A stretch of 64,000 bases of DNA from Embleya hyalina (GCF_003967355.1 NZ_BIFH01000034.1:62001-126000); one strand, 5' to 3'. Shown: positions 1 through 9,264, counted from the stretch's first letter. Made by a program: numbers and translations. The notes: generated from the letters alone by a model not told the origin.

Positions 1-605
1 ACGCCGGGCAGTGCCAAGGGCGAGCCGAGTGTGATGAGCAGGTCGATCGGCAGGTCGGGTCGTTCCCACAGGGCCTCGTAGGCGACGATCGATCCCAGGG
101 AGTGCGCGATCACCACCCGTGCCCCCGAGGACGCGACCGCGTCGGTCACGCGTGCGCGGGCGGCTTTGCGGGCCGGGCTGTCGGGGTCGCGGAGATAGGC
201 GCCGACCTCGCGGGCGATCCGGTTCGTGAACCAGGCCACCGAGGCCTCGGGCAGCCCGCGACTTTGGGCGAGCCAGGTGGCGGCTTGGCGAACGCGGATG
301 AAGGAGCGTCCCATCGGCACGGCTTCGGGTAGGCCGAGTTCGGTCAACCAGGCGAGGGCGATTTCTTGCTCGAGCGGGTCGAGGTCCTCGAGGTCCTCGG
401 ACGCACCCTGTCGGTCGGATCTGCGCAGTAGGTCGGCGTAGTACGCCACCGTCACCGTCGGCGTCGGGCCCGCGTGCCCGGCGCCCTCGAGGGATCGGGC
501 GAGGGCGGGGGTCCACACACGATTCGCGAGGTTCGCCGCCGCCTCCTCGGGGGTCAGGCGACGTTTGAAGTTCCAGATCCCGTGTACGCCCACGATCGCG
601 TTCAT
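1..605 (-). CDS. Alpha/beta hydrolase (lipase/esterase fold), cut by the left edge
   Basis: About 201 N-terminal residues are visible and the C-terminus lies outside the window. The protein opens with GVHGI (residues 6-10), the oxyanion-hole type HG motif of alpha/beta hydrolases. It carries the nucleophile elbow AHSLGS with the presumed catalytic Ser at about residue 169. There is no signal peptide, so it should act in the cytoplasm. Its ATG overlaps the TAA stop of the upstream caspase gene by one base, so the two are almost certainly translated together. Inference: it is the last visible gene of a defence-type operon and could be a lipid- or ester-cleaving effector. The Asp/His of the triad are not visible. 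The fold is well supported, but the substrate is unknown. Confidence 0.85.
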   Translation of the reverse strand, partial: MNAIVGVHGIWNFKRRLTPEEAAANLANRVWTPALARSLEGAGHAGPTPTVTVAYYADLLRRSDRQGASEDLEDLDPLEQEIALAWLTELGLPEAVPMGRSFIRVRQAATWLAQSRGLPEASVAWFTNRIAREVGAYLRDPDSPARKAARARVTDAVASSGARVVIAHSLGSIVAYEALWERPDLPIDLLITLGSPLALPG

Positions 606-3600
606 TACGGCCTCTCGTTGGGTTCCAGGACGACGACGTCGTGGCCGCCTCCGATGACGAGGGACCCGTCGGACGCGGCCCGAACCGCGTAGGCGGGGTG
701 GAACACGGCGTAGTGGTCGACGCCGTTCTCGAGCGGGTCCCATACCAGGAGGCGGTGGTCCAGGCCGCCGGCAGCGATCACGGCCCGCTCTCCGATCCGC
801 AGGACGGCGAGGTCCAGGGCCGCGTCATCGATCGCGGCGACTTCCCGGCCGTTCGTCAAGTCGCTTGCCCGCAGGCCACGATCGCCGCCGGTTACGAGTG
901 TGGCGTGTCCGTCGAGCATCGCGATGGTCACCGCACGTGTGGTGTCGGTGTCGGGATCCGAATCGACCGGGGTGTCTGTGAGCATTCCCGTGCGCGCGTT
1001 CCAGGTGCGTACGGTGTCGTCGGAGCCCGCGCTGAGCACGAGGGGTCCCGTCTCGGTCTCCGCGACGGACAGGGAACGCACCCGGCTCTGCTCGTCGTGA
1101 CTCATGACCGGGTGCGACAGTTGCTCTCCCGCGACGGGGTCCCACAGGCGGACGGTGCCGTCCGCGCCACCGGTGACGATCACGTCGCGCTCGTCCACGC
1201 GTGCGTGCGCCACTGCGGTGACGGCACCGACGTGACCGGTCATCGGCGCCCCTGCGGCGGTGCCGGAGTCGGCGTCCCACAGGCGGACGGTGCCGTCGGC
1301 GCCTCCGGTGATCACCACGTCCCGTCCGGCCAGGCGTGCGCACGCCACCGCGAGTACCGATCCCGTGTGCCCCTGCAGGCGTTGGCCGCGCTGTTTCCCG
1401 GTCTCCAGGTCGCGGACGAGGACGTCGCCGGTCGCGTCGCCGGCCACTATGATCCCGTCTTCGCGGATCCAACCGCAGTCGAGGGCGAGTACCCAGCCGG
1501 GTGGGGCGGCCGTCGGTTCCATCGGTCCCAGGACGGCCCACCGGGGCCGCCACGACTGCCCGTGCGCGAAGGCGTCGACGAGTTCCCGGGAGGCGTTCGC
1601 CGCGGCCAGGACCGCCAGGAGTTGGCGACGCCCGATCGGTTCGACCCGGGCCAGCGACTCGTAGCGACTTGAGTACAACCGAACGGCGAGGCGGGCCTCG
1701 GGGCCTCGGGCGTGCCGGAACCCCTCCTTGAGCACCGCCGGATCCGCGTGGACGAGGAACTCGGGATCGACGAGGAGTTCGTCCGCGCGATCCGCTGCCG
1801 CCGCGTGGTCCAGGACGTGGCGCAGAATGTAACGCGGGCTGATCTCCCACAGTCGACGCTTTCCGTCGTGGAAGGTGTGCGTCGCGAGAAGGTGGTCCAG
1901 GACGGTCCCGAAATCCGGGTTCCGGGGTGTGTCGACGAGCGCCGCCGGTGCGGCGGATTTCGTATCGCGGGGCGCGAGGTAGTCGATGAGCCCTTGGTGG
2001 AACAACCGGTACCGCAGGATGCCCTCGCGGTCCGGGGCGGATCGAAGGTAGAAGAAGACGTCGTCGAGCAATGCCCGGACCGCCTTCGGATCCCGGTCGG
2101 TATCCGGATCGCGGGCGAGGTGGTCGGCGAGCGGCACGGCCACTTCCAGGGGCATGCCCTCGCCCTGTGCGTGCGCGAACGCCACCAGGAGCGATCGCAT
2201 CCGCGGGCCGCGATCGTGGATGGCCAGCTCCATCTCCAGCACGGCCGGCAGGTCCACCGGCGCGGTCCCACCCAGTTGTTCCGCCTCTTCCGGGGTGGTC
2301 GGGGCCGGGGCGGATGCCAGGTACCGAGTGAAGACGTCCGCCACCAGGAACGCCCCCCACTCGGGACGATCCCCCCGGGCCGGGGGTACGACAGGCCTGC
2401 GGGGCACCAGGGTCTCGGCAACGGCACGCGCCAGGGTCCGACGGATCGACGCCGTCCCCGGCTTCGCGTACGGCTCCTCCACGCGCAACCGGCTGCCGAT
2501 GTGCTCGGCCAGGTCGCTCCGGACCTCCGCCGGATCGGCTGAGTCAAGGTCGATCAGGCCTCCCTGGGCGGCGGCCAGATCCTTCAGGACCGTGAAATCC
2601 CCCCACGGTCGCATGCCGATCAACAGCCGGCACACCGGCCGGCCATCGGCACGGAAGGCCCCTGCCAGCGTCGCCAACTCGTCCCGCAGTTCTTTCCACC
2701 TCGGGGATTCGTCCAGGGCGTCGACGATCAGGACACACGTGTCATCACCCGCCGACAGCGCCTTGATCAGTGTCCCGGAGTCGACGTGCCTCCTCCCGAG
2801 GATGTCGAGGAGGTCGAGTTGACGGGCGATGGCGGTCAGGACCTCCCCGGCCGGGCGCCCGCGTGCGTGTACCGCGGCCAAGCGTGGATTGACCTCGGGT
2901 CGGCAGCCGTCCTCCAGCCGCCGGACGACCTCGGGCACGGCGTTGGACAGTTCCGCGTGCGCCGCGCACGCCAACGCCCCCAGGAGCGCGGACTTCCCCA
3001 CGCCGGGGCTTCCCGTGACCACTCGCAGGTTCCCCGACCCGCCGGACCGGTCGTCCAACCACGGCGCCAGCAGACGCAGTTGGGATTTTCGGCCGGTGAA
3101 GTGATCGCCCGCCTTGTCCGTGAAGTGCCGGGCGTCACGACGTTCGAGAAAGCCTCGGGCACCCGCGTCCACGGTCCGCAGGCTCGCCGCTCCCTCGTCG
3201 AAACGCACGTTGGGGAAGAACGGCAGTTCGGGTTCGTCCAGCGTCATGTCCATCGCGGTGGCGTGCACCAACTGACCGAACTTCGAACGCTGCCGCACCC
3301 GGTTGGCGATCCTGCGGGCCACCGCCGAGAACGCCACGAACCGCCGGGCGGGGTCGGTGTCGAGACCGGTCTCCGCGACCTCCTGCAGGACCTCGGCGAG
3401 CGCGTAGCTGAAATCGCCGGCGAAGGCGTCCTGCTGAGGGGCCGACGCGGCGATCACCCACGCCTTGCTCCCGGCCCCCGGACGATGCGTGGCCGCCGGC
3501 AACGTGGCCGCGCGCCCGGACCGACACAAATCGAACAGGAACAGCGTGGGTCTGTCGTGGTCCAAGGCCCCCTCGACCCAGTTCCCGGCGTTGGTGGTCG

Positions 3601-3925
3601 CCCCGTGCTTCCCGCACGAGGGCACCACCGCCACCCGGTAGGGGTTCGTTTCCGGGGAATCCACCCCGTGGGACACCACGTAGACGATCCTCGCGTCACC
3701 GAGGGCGTCCTGGACCCGCCCCCGCAACTCGGCGGCGTCCGGATCCATGACCGAGTCCGCCTCGAACGCCATGGCCTCCAGGGCCGACCGCACACGCGGG
3801 ACGACATCGTCCACGAACTCGAGGTCCGCGAAGGACGAGTCGTCCATTTCCGCCTCGTCGCCGTCGTCGGGCGGGCCGTGGAAACGACCGACCCCCACCA
3901 GCAACGCCCACTCCCGGGCCGACAC
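605..3925 (-). CDS. Caspase-like protease fused to STAND/NACHT-type NTPase and WD40 repeats
   Basis: About 1106 residues. Domain order: an N-terminal peptidase C14 (caspase) fold with presumed catalytic His in VSHGV (about residue 86) and Cys in FDLCRSG (about residue 134); then a P-loop NTPase with Walker A GSPGVGKS (about 305-312) and Walker B VLIVDALDE (about 398-406); a helical middle; and WD40 blades from about residue 850 (motifs such as GGADGTVRLWD). In known families this layout pairs a death-type protease with an NTP-driven switch and a C-terminal sensor. The gene sits 3' of a modified-base-reader/HNH gene and is coupled (TAATG) to a hydrolase gene. I chose GTG at 3925, where the caspase fold begins; an upstream ATG at 4012 would add an arginine-rich tail. 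Inference: an abortive-infection type defence protein. Confidence 0.88.
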   Translation of the reverse strand: MSAREWALLVGVGRFHGPPDDGDEAEMDDSSFADLEFVDDVVPRVRSALEAMAFEADSVMDPDAAELRGRVQDALGDARIVYVVSHGVDSPETNPYRVAVVPSCGKHGATTNAGNWVEGALDHDRPTLFLFDLCRSGRAATLPAATHRPGAGSKAWVIAASAPQQDAFAGDFSYALAEVLQEVAETGLDTDPARRFVAFSAVARRIANRVRQRSKFGQLVHATAMDMTLDEPELPFFPNVRFDEGAASLRTVDAGARGFLERRDARHFTDKAGDHFTGRKSQLRLLAPWLDDRSGGSGNLRVVTGSPGVGKSALLGALACAAHAELSNAVPEVVRRLEDGCRPEVNPRLAAVHARGRPAGEVLTAIARQLDLLDILGRRHVDSGTLIKALSAGDDTCVLIVDALDESPRWKELRDELATLAGAFRADGRPVCRLLIGMRPWGDFTVLKDLAAAQGGLIDLDSADPAEVRSDLAEHIGSRLRVEEPYAKPGTASIRRTLARAVAETLVPRRPVVPPARGDRPEWGAFLVADVFTRYLASAPAPTTPEEAEQLGGTAPVDLPAVLEMELAIHDRGPRMRSLLVAFAHAQGEGMPLEVAVPLADHLARDPDTDRDPKAVRALLDDVFFYLRSAPDREGILRYRLFHQGLIDYLAPRDTKSAAPAALVDTPRNPDFGTVLDHLLATHTFHDGKRRLWEISPRYILRHVLDHAAAADRADELLVDPEFLVHADPAVLKEGFRHARGPEARLAVRLYSSRYESLARVEPIGRRQLLAVLAAANASRELVDAFAHGQSWRPRWAVLGPMEPTAAPPGWVLALDCGWIREDGIIVAGDATGDVLVRDLETGKQRGQRLQGHTGSVLAVACARLAGRDVVITGGADGTVRLWDADSGTAAGAPMTGHVGAVTAVAHARVDERDVIVTGGADGTVRLWDPVAGEQLSHPVMSHDEQSRVRSLSVAETETGPLVLSAGSDDTVRTWNARTGMLTDTPVDSDPDTDTTRAVTIAMLDGHATLVTGGDRGLRASDLTNGREVAAIDDAALDLAVLRIGERAVIAAGGLDHRLLVWDPLENGVDHYAVFHPAYAVRAASDGSLVIGGGHDVVVLEPNERP

Positions 3926-4014
3926 GCAACCGTTCCCCGTCCACGCTCGAATTCCGACACGACCCGCCCGGCTCCGCCGGCGACGTCGACCGCGTTGCGG
4001 TCGACGTCCCATGC

Positions 4015-5010
4015 CTAGGTCTCGAACAACCTCAACGGGGCCGTGTCCCGGAACACCCTCGCGTGATGCCACGCGAGGTACCCGGCGGTCGCCAGCGACC
4101 GGTACGCGATCTCGCAACCCGTCAGGGCGAGGCGCTCGACGTGGACCCGGAGCGCGGGCACCTCCAGCGCCTGCGGACTCGTCACCACGATCCCGCCGCC
4201 GTCGACCGCGACGTAGCCGAGCCTGAACAGGCTCTCGCACCCCAGAGTGCACAGCGCGATCACGTTCGCCGGGTCGCCGCGCTCCTGCGGCGAACACCCA
4301 CGCGTCTTGATCGCCGCAACGACCAGGAACCCGTCGGGGACCTCACCGCGGCACAACGCACAGGTCCCGGTCGTGATCCGACCCGCCGACGGCGCGGGGA
4401 CGTCCGCCCCGGCACCCGGCACGGCTGCGGACACGACCCGGGCCGGCGACGGAGCGACATCCGGTCCCGACGCCGCCGGGAGGGCCGCCGACAGGGATGA
4501 CCCCGGTCTCGCCTCCCGCAGGGCACGCATCGTCGCTCCCTGATCCTCGACGAGGAGCGTCAGGTTCTGGACGTTCCGTGTGTCCTTCCAACCGAGGGCC
4601 GCACGCACCTCGTCCATGAGGATGTCGTGCTCGCGGACGTCGTCGAGGGCATACATCCACTCCCACGTCTGTCCCAGCTGGTCCCGCCCCCACAGACGCT
4701 CGGCGAACGGGGTGCTGTGCCACACGGCAGACACGATCCCGCTGAGGTACGCCACCTTGTCACCGGTGAAGAACGCCAGATCGCCCTTCGCGATACGCCT
4801 CGCCTTGGAGACGTTCACACCCCTCTGACCCGGCGTCACCCCCCACACACAGGCCTCCCCGTCGGGAAACGACACCGAGAGCTCCCGGAACGCCTTCCCC
4901 GGTATGACCCTCTCGTGGTCGAGGAAGGAAACACGCCGGGCGATGGTGGCGTCGTAGTGCCGCCTCACCGACTTCTGCGACAACGCCGCCGGTTGGAAGA
5001 AGACGTGCAA
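4015..5010 (-). CDS. EVE/YTH-like modified-base reader fused to a degenerate HNH domain
   Basis: About 331 residues from TTG 5010, which follows a G-rich ribosome site; longer upstream starts would add low-complexity sequence. Residues about 47-140 (WGVTP, GDLAFF, LWGRD, QTWEWMYALDDV) resemble the PUA/EVE/YTH-like domains found at the front of modification-dependent restriction enzymes. After a Pro/Ala linker comes a Cys-rich HNH-like module (CALC at about 217-220, LCTLGC at about 253-258). Where active relatives carry an AHIK-type histidine, this protein has AAIK (about 232-235), so cleavage may be lost. Its TAG stop lies only 2 bp from a possible ATG (4012) of the caspase gene, so it should be co-transcribed with it. 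The fold call rests on recognised motifs, not on a search. Confidence 0.7.
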   Translation of the reverse strand: MHVFFQPAALSQKSVRRHYDATIARRVSFLDHERVIPGKAFRELSVSFPDGEACVWGVTPGQRGVNVSKARRIAKGDLAFFTGDKVAYLSGIVSAVWHSTPFAERLWGRDQLGQTWEWMYALDDVREHDILMDEVRAALGWKDTRNVQNLTLLVEDQGATMRALREARPGSSLSAALPAASGPDVAPSPARVVSAAVPGAGADVPAPSAGRITTGTCALCRGEVPDGFLVVAAIKTRGCSPQERGDPANVIALCTLGCESLFRLGYVAVDGGGIVVTSPQALEVPALRVHVERLALTGCEIAYRSLATAGYLAWHHARVFRDTAPLRLFET

Positions 5011-5366
5011 CGGACCCCCCGGGCGTGAAGATCGCCACTCTAGCGCGGCCGCACGAAGCAACGTCGCTTCCCTGCCGGCAAGTTGCTCCTGCCCCCGACG
5101 TCGACGACGCGTGTGTCCCACTCGGGTGCCCCTGTTGCGGGGCCGACGGATCGGCTGCGCACGCTTCCGCGGAACACCGGAACTGTCCCCGCGTGCGAAG
5201 CCGACCCATACTCGTTGCCGCACGTGTACGCGGATAAGGAAGCTTCCCGACGTGATCATTTGTCGGCCTCGGCTGCTATGGATGCAACGATGCGCAATGG
5301 CATCGAAGTTCACGATCCGGCCCGCCGGCATCGGCCGGGATTCCCTGCGCCCACGAAAGGTCCGAC
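5011..5366. promoter_or_regulatory. Divergent intergenic region between two reader/HNH genes
   Basis: These 356 bp hold no convincing gene and must carry the promoters for both the leftward reader/HNH-caspase-hydrolase operon and the rightward HNH gene. I see no clear operator palindrome. A shared regulatory region would keep the two reader proteins co-expressed. Confidence 0.5.
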
Positions 5367-6407
5367 GTGACCACGCCCGTACTCGCGTCACCCACCACCG
5401 GCCCCGACCTGGTCATGACGCCCCGAGGCAACGCAGATGTCCGCGGCCCCGCGAACTTCGAGAAATCGATCGTACGCGGTGTCCTCCTCGCGAACCATGC
5501 CGCGCATCTCGGCCCCGACGCAGGCGTGTTGCGCGGGCTCTATCCGGACGGCGTCGCCCATCTGTGGGGAGCCACGCCCTGCAGCGTCCCCGGCCACGAG
5601 AAGACACGGGCCATCGCCCAACGCAGGGCGGGCGACCACCTCCTCGTCTACGCCGAGAAGAAGATCATCGCTCGCGCGCTGATCGTCCACTGCCTCGACA
5701 ACGCTCCCCTCGCCCGGTCCGTCTGGGGCGACACCAACGGGCAGACGTGGCAGCACATCATGGCCCTGGACGAGATCGAACTCCTCGACGACGTCCCCGC
5801 GGCAGGGATCCTCCGATCGCTCGTCAGGCAGGACTTCCTGCGCAGCCTCGTCCGCCGAACCCACCGGGAGTACCGCTCGATCGCCCACCTCCTTCCCCCA
5901 CACCTGAGTGTGATCCCCGCCGGTCGAACCCGGCCGGGACCCGACATCCCCGCCCAACTGGGCTCCGAACCGGTCCCCACCGGTCCCACACGCCGCACCC
6001 CACAGACCGGCCAACGCACCGTCCGCAACACCGCCCGATCCGAACGCGTGCGCGACCACTACAAACACACCTGCCAGATCTGCGGGCGCTCCATGCGCAC
6101 CGCGACCGGACACACCAGCGAGGGCGCACACTTCCGAGCCCTCGAACACGACGGCCCCGACCACGAGACCAACATCGGCTGCCTCTGCGCGTACTGCCAC
6201 ACCGAATACGACGCGGGCGGCATCTACATCGACGACGACCTGGTCGTGCGCTCGGGAACGACCGGCAAACGCGAACGCGACCTCCACGTATCCAGGGCAC
6301 ACCCCATCGACCGGGACCACCTCCGCTTCCACCGCGCCTGGTTCGGCCTCGACACCCACCCCGACGTAGACCCGACCAGACTCAAGCCCGGATGGCCCAA
6401 GCCATAA
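5367..6407 (+). CDS. EVE/YTH-like reader fused to HNH endonuclease (type IV restriction-like)
   Basis: 346 residues from GTG 5367, with GAAAGG about 8 bp upstream. The first half repeats the reader domain of the divergent gene (HLWGATP at about 65-71, SVWGDTNGQTW at about 118-128, then an LDEIE segment). A linker leads to a canonical HNH endonuclease: CQICG (236-240), EGAHFRAL with His at about 255, and CLCAYCHTEYD (272-282) with His at about 278. All expected metal and catalytic positions appear intact, unlike in the neighbour. Known relatives cut DNA bearing modified bases. Inference: this is the active nuclease of a two-gene pair whose other member lost its catalytic His. It could also be an independent type IV enzyme. 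Confidence 0.8.
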   Translation: MTTPVLASPTTGPDLVMTPRGNADVRGPANFEKSIVRGVLLANHAAHLGPDAGVLRGLYPDGVAHLWGATPCSVPGHEKTRAIAQRRAGDHLLVYAEKKIIARALIVHCLDNAPLARSVWGDTNGQTWQHIMALDEIELLDDVPAAGILRSLVRQDFLRSLVRRTHREYRSIAHLLPPHLSVIPAGRTRPGPDIPAQLGSEPVPTGPTRRTPQTGQRTVRNTARSERVRDHYKHTCQICGRSMRTATGHTSEGAHFRALEHDGPDHETNIGCLCAYCHTEYDAGGIYIDDDLVVRSGTTGKRERDLHVSRAHPIDRDHLRFHRAWFGLDTHPDVDPTRLKPGWPKP

Positions 6408-6444
6408 CACGACGTCCGAGCCGTCGGGCACCGCCTGCGGCACC

Positions 6445-6666
6445 TTAGGCCGGCGGGCACGGAGGCCCGGGTTCCTCGTCGGTGAGCGTCCCGGGCTCAA
6501 CTCCCGGTGCCGGGAGCCTGCTCCAACTCGCGAAGTCGGTCGGCCGCAGTCCGACGGGGCGAGCGAGCATCGGACCACTCGTGGATCGACCACAGGAAGT
6601 CGGCGACACCGGACGGCCATCCGAGCCGCCAACGGCGAACACCGGATGCGCGATCGTGCCGGACAC
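6445..6666 (-). CDS. Possible small ORF downstream of the immunity gene
   Basis: 73 codons starting with GTG directly after the stop of the putative immunity gene. It has no recognisable domain and no clear ribosome site, and its composition is unremarkable. It may be only open frame in GC-rich DNA. The rest of 6408-6666 shows nothing else except a short hairpin near 6500-6520. Confidence 0.2.
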   Translation of the reverse strand: MSGTIAHPVFAVGGSDGRPVSPTSCGRSTSGPMLARPVGLRPTDFASWSRLPAPGVEPGTLTDEEPGPPCPPA

Positions 6667-7101
6667 CTACGCAGGTTGGTGTGGTGCCCACACGTGGGCG
6701 AGGTGGTCGGTGAGGGCACGATGGACGGGACCGAGGCCCGCGTTGCGGGGGATGGTGAAGTCGGTGTCGCCGTAGCCGTTCTCGACGCCGTCCTCGGTGT
6801 TGAACACGATCCGGACGTCGGTGGGCAGGAGGCCGAGGAACCAGGTGGTGAGGACCTCGGCGGCGGCGCGGGCGTCACACGTGCCGATGTGCAGGGCGCC
6901 GGTCTCGAGGTCGTAGATGCCCTGGAAGTCCCAGTCCTGGATGCGGAACCCGAACCCGAGAAGGCCCGGGACGCGTTCCTTGTGGTGTGCGCCCGGACGG
7001 TCCGCGATCGCGGCGATCACGGCGTCGGCGGTCATGATCCAGGGGCGGTCGCGGGCGGGTTCGACGAACCAGCGCGTGGCGTAGCGGGTGGGATCGGACA
7101 T
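6667..7101 (-). CDS. Putative immunity protein for the adjacent polymorphic toxin
   Basis: 144 residues, acidic, with no signal peptide or membrane segment. I do not recognise the family. The gene starts 30 bp after the stop of the WXG100-like toxin gene on the same strand. That is the usual place for the cytoplasmic protein that neutralises the toxin's C-terminal nuclease domain, so the call is by position only. The protein has an aromatic-rich N-terminal third (RWFVEP, RPWIM) and a C-terminus rich in Asp and His. It could instead be an unrelated conserved small protein. Confidence 0.6.
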   Translation of the reverse strand: MSDPTRYATRWFVEPARDRPWIMTADAVIAAIADRPGAHHKERVPGLLGFGFRIQDWDFQGIYDLETGALHIGTCDARAAAEVLTTWFLGLLPTDVRIVFNTEDGVENGYGDTDFTIPRNAGLGPVHRALTDHLAHVWAPHQPA

Positions 7102-7131
7102 AGGGGGTTCCTCGTGGGGTGCGTGCGGGTG

Positions 7132-8688
7132 TCAGGGTGTGAGGAGGACTCGGCCGGGGGTGTGATGGCGGGCCATGAGGATCTGCCAGTAGGCGACGCT
7201 CGCGGGGTTGTTGGTGTGGAGTTCGACGGTGGTGAGTCGTCCCTTGGATTCGGTGACGGCGTCGGCGTAGCGGGTGATCTCCTCCTTGTCGTCCTTGAAG
7301 ATCTTTGCCTCCCAGGGGCGGAGTTCGCGTTGTTCGGCGTCGGTGAGACTGGTTTCGGTGCGGCAGGTGCTGTCGGGGTTGCGGACGTGTTTGGCCTCGA
7401 CGATGGCGCCGTCGTCGGGGCGTAGCCCGTCGGCCTGGATCTTTTCGCCGTCGGAGAGGGGGAGGTCGTATTCGGGGTAGCCGGCGGTGCGTCGTTGGTA
7501 GGCGTTGTCGGGGTCCTTCTCGTCGCGGTGGTTCGCGAAGTGGTGGGCGTTGAGGGTGCTCTGCCATGCGACGAAGTCGGCGCGTTGTGCCGGGGTGAAC
7601 AGCGGTGCGCCGGGAGGCGGCGGCAGGGCGGGTGTGATCAAGGCGGGGTCGACGGGGTCGGGGACGCCGAACGTGCCGGTGAACAACCCGGCGAAGCCGG
7701 CGGTGTTCGTGGTGGTCAGCGAGGTCAGGGCGACGGGCACGGGCTGCGCCGGCACGGCGGGGACGAGTGGGGGTATCGGGGGGATGCCGGGGACGAGCGG
7801 GGCGTTGCCGCCGCCGGGTGCGGGGAGGGTGACGCGGGATCGGGAGGTGTTGAGGATCGGCGGTAACTCGCCGAGGGCGCGTATCGCCGGGTCGGACAGC
7901 ACGGCGTGTTTCAGGTCGTCGCCGCCGCCGAACAGCTTCGGCGGGAAGTGAATTTTGCCCTGGTCCGCTTTGACGTGGGCGGCGTACCGCTCGCACGCGT
8001 GGGCGATCTGACGACACGCCGCGGCCAGGTTCGCGATCAGGGGCGCGCACTCGGTGGGTTCGCCCGGCGCGCCCTGGTAGCCGACGAACAGCTTGAAATG
8101 GGCGTCGAACCCGTTCATGGCGACGCCGCGGCACTCGGCGAGCATGGTGCGGGCGCCCTGCTGCGCCTGGGCGAGGACGGTGTCGAGGAGGGACGCGGCG
8201 GAGTTCCAGCTGCCGCGGGCGGAGGAAAGTTTCCCGCGGTTGCCCTTGGAGGGGTTCAGGACGCGTTCGAAGGTGCCCTGTTCGTCGACGATGTGCGGGA
8301 GTTCGCGTCCGCGCCCGGTCGCGTCGCAGGGGTCGGCGGCCGGTCCGCGGAGGGCTTCGATGGCCGGACCGATGGGTTGTGCGCGCATCATCGCGGCGGC
8401 GATCGCGTCCTCCGTGGCCAGGTAGTCGGCGGCGGTGCGCATGACGGTGGCGGAGGTGGCCCCCATCACGGAGGCGGCGAACGCGATCTGGTCGACCGTC
8501 TCCGCGGCGGCCGGCTGGTAGACCTTCGCGAACGCGTTGCCCGCCCCGTCGTCGCCCGCCATCCCCGCAGAGCCACCCAGGTCGTGCGCCAGGGCGTTCG
8601 CGATCGTGTTCACCTGTTCCCGCAGGGTGTTGAACCCCTGCGCGGTGACCACCAGGCGATCGAAACCCACGTCGAAATCCGCCGTCAT
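7132..8688 (-). CDS. WXG100/ESX-like polymorphic toxin with C-terminal restriction-fold nuclease
   Basis: About 518 residues from ATG 8688, preceded by a G-rich ribosome site. Residues 1-100 are an all-helical ESX/WXG100-like module without a signal peptide (MTADFDVGFDRLVVTA at the start). A second helical region follows, then a Pro/Ala-rich linker at about 280-380. The last 116 residues look like a restriction-endonuclease-fold toxin of the Tox-REase type: an Asp cluster around 420-426, then EAK (431-433) inside a predicted strand. In known systems such proteins are exported by type VII (ESX) machinery and kill neighbours by DNA cleavage. No secretion genes lie in this window. The downstream small gene is the presumed immunity partner. 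Confidence 0.8.
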   Translation of the reverse strand: MTADFDVGFDRLVVTAQGFNTLREQVNTIANALAHDLGGSAGMAGDDGAGNAFAKVYQPAAAETVDQIAFAASVMGATSATVMRTAADYLATEDAIAAAMMRAQPIGPAIEALRGPAADPCDATGRGRELPHIVDEQGTFERVLNPSKGNRGKLSSARGSWNSAASLLDTVLAQAQQGARTMLAECRGVAMNGFDAHFKLFVGYQGAPGEPTECAPLIANLAAACRQIAHACERYAAHVKADQGKIHFPPKLFGGGDDLKHAVLSDPAIRALGELPPILNTSRSRVTLPAPGGGNAPLVPGIPPIPPLVPAVPAQPVPVALTSLTTTNTAGFAGLFTGTFGVPDPVDPALITPALPPPPGAPLFTPAQRADFVAWQSTLNAHHFANHRDEKDPDNAYQRRTAGYPEYDLPLSDGEKIQADGLRPDDGAIVEAKHVRNPDSTCRTETSLTDAEQRELRPWEAKIFKDDKEEITRYADAVTESKGRLTTVELHTNNPASVAYWQILMARHHTPGRVLLTP

Positions 8689-8700
8689 ACGAGCCCCCCA

Positions 8701-9264
8701 GGACGCGAACCGAACGTGACCGGTGACCAACGTACCGCCACCACGACGAGCGGGCCCAAGACGACGGATCTCTCGGTCGTCTCCGGGATCTCCACCTGGT
8801 CGGCATCAACGAAAAACGAGTCGGGTCCTCAAGTCCTCAACACTCCGGGAGGTGGCGGCACACGTCTCGCCGATAGTTGCCGGGGCAGCCGGCACCGACG
8901 GCTACCCCGGCAACAGGGCGACTGCCACCTCGAGGGTGAGCGCGGCGAGCGCAGACGCGAATGCATCGACCAGCTGTCGCCCGCATCACCGGACCGTTGT
9001 ACACCACACCGAGGGATGCGGACGCGGCGCGGCGACCGGATCCGGCCGCTGAAGCCGACCGACGGCGACCGCAGGCGCGGTCGCTTGCCCAACCCCCGAC
9101 CGTCCCCTCGACGGCATGGGCGTCATCAACCCGGATCGCTGGTCAACTCACGGAGCCGATTTACCCCGTGGTCGGCGCTGGCCGGTTTTCTCGGAGACCT
9201 TCGCACGGGGATGAGTGTGCGTCAGGCTGGTGTCGGGGCGTTCTGGCAGACATTAGGGGGATGA
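8701..9264. other. Intergenic stretch without recognisable gene
   Basis: It lies between the divergent toxin gene and tcmP. No frame has convincing coding character. AGGGGG at 9255-9260 is the ribosome site of tcmP. Promoters for both flanking genes must lie here, but I could not assign them. Confidence 0.5.

Noticed and set aside
4012-4297. Longer N-terminus for the caspase protein
   Set aside because: The extra residues are arginine-rich and overlap the upstream gene. The caspase fold begins at GTG 3925.
5011-5391. Longer start for the minus-strand reader/HNH protein at 5391
   Set aside because: It would overlap the divergent gene and has no domain. TTG 5010 begins the conserved part.
6490-6525. 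Short stem-loop resembling a tRNA T-arm near the end of the HNH gene
   Set aside because: No acceptor stem, anticodon arm or CCA-compatible end could be built around it.
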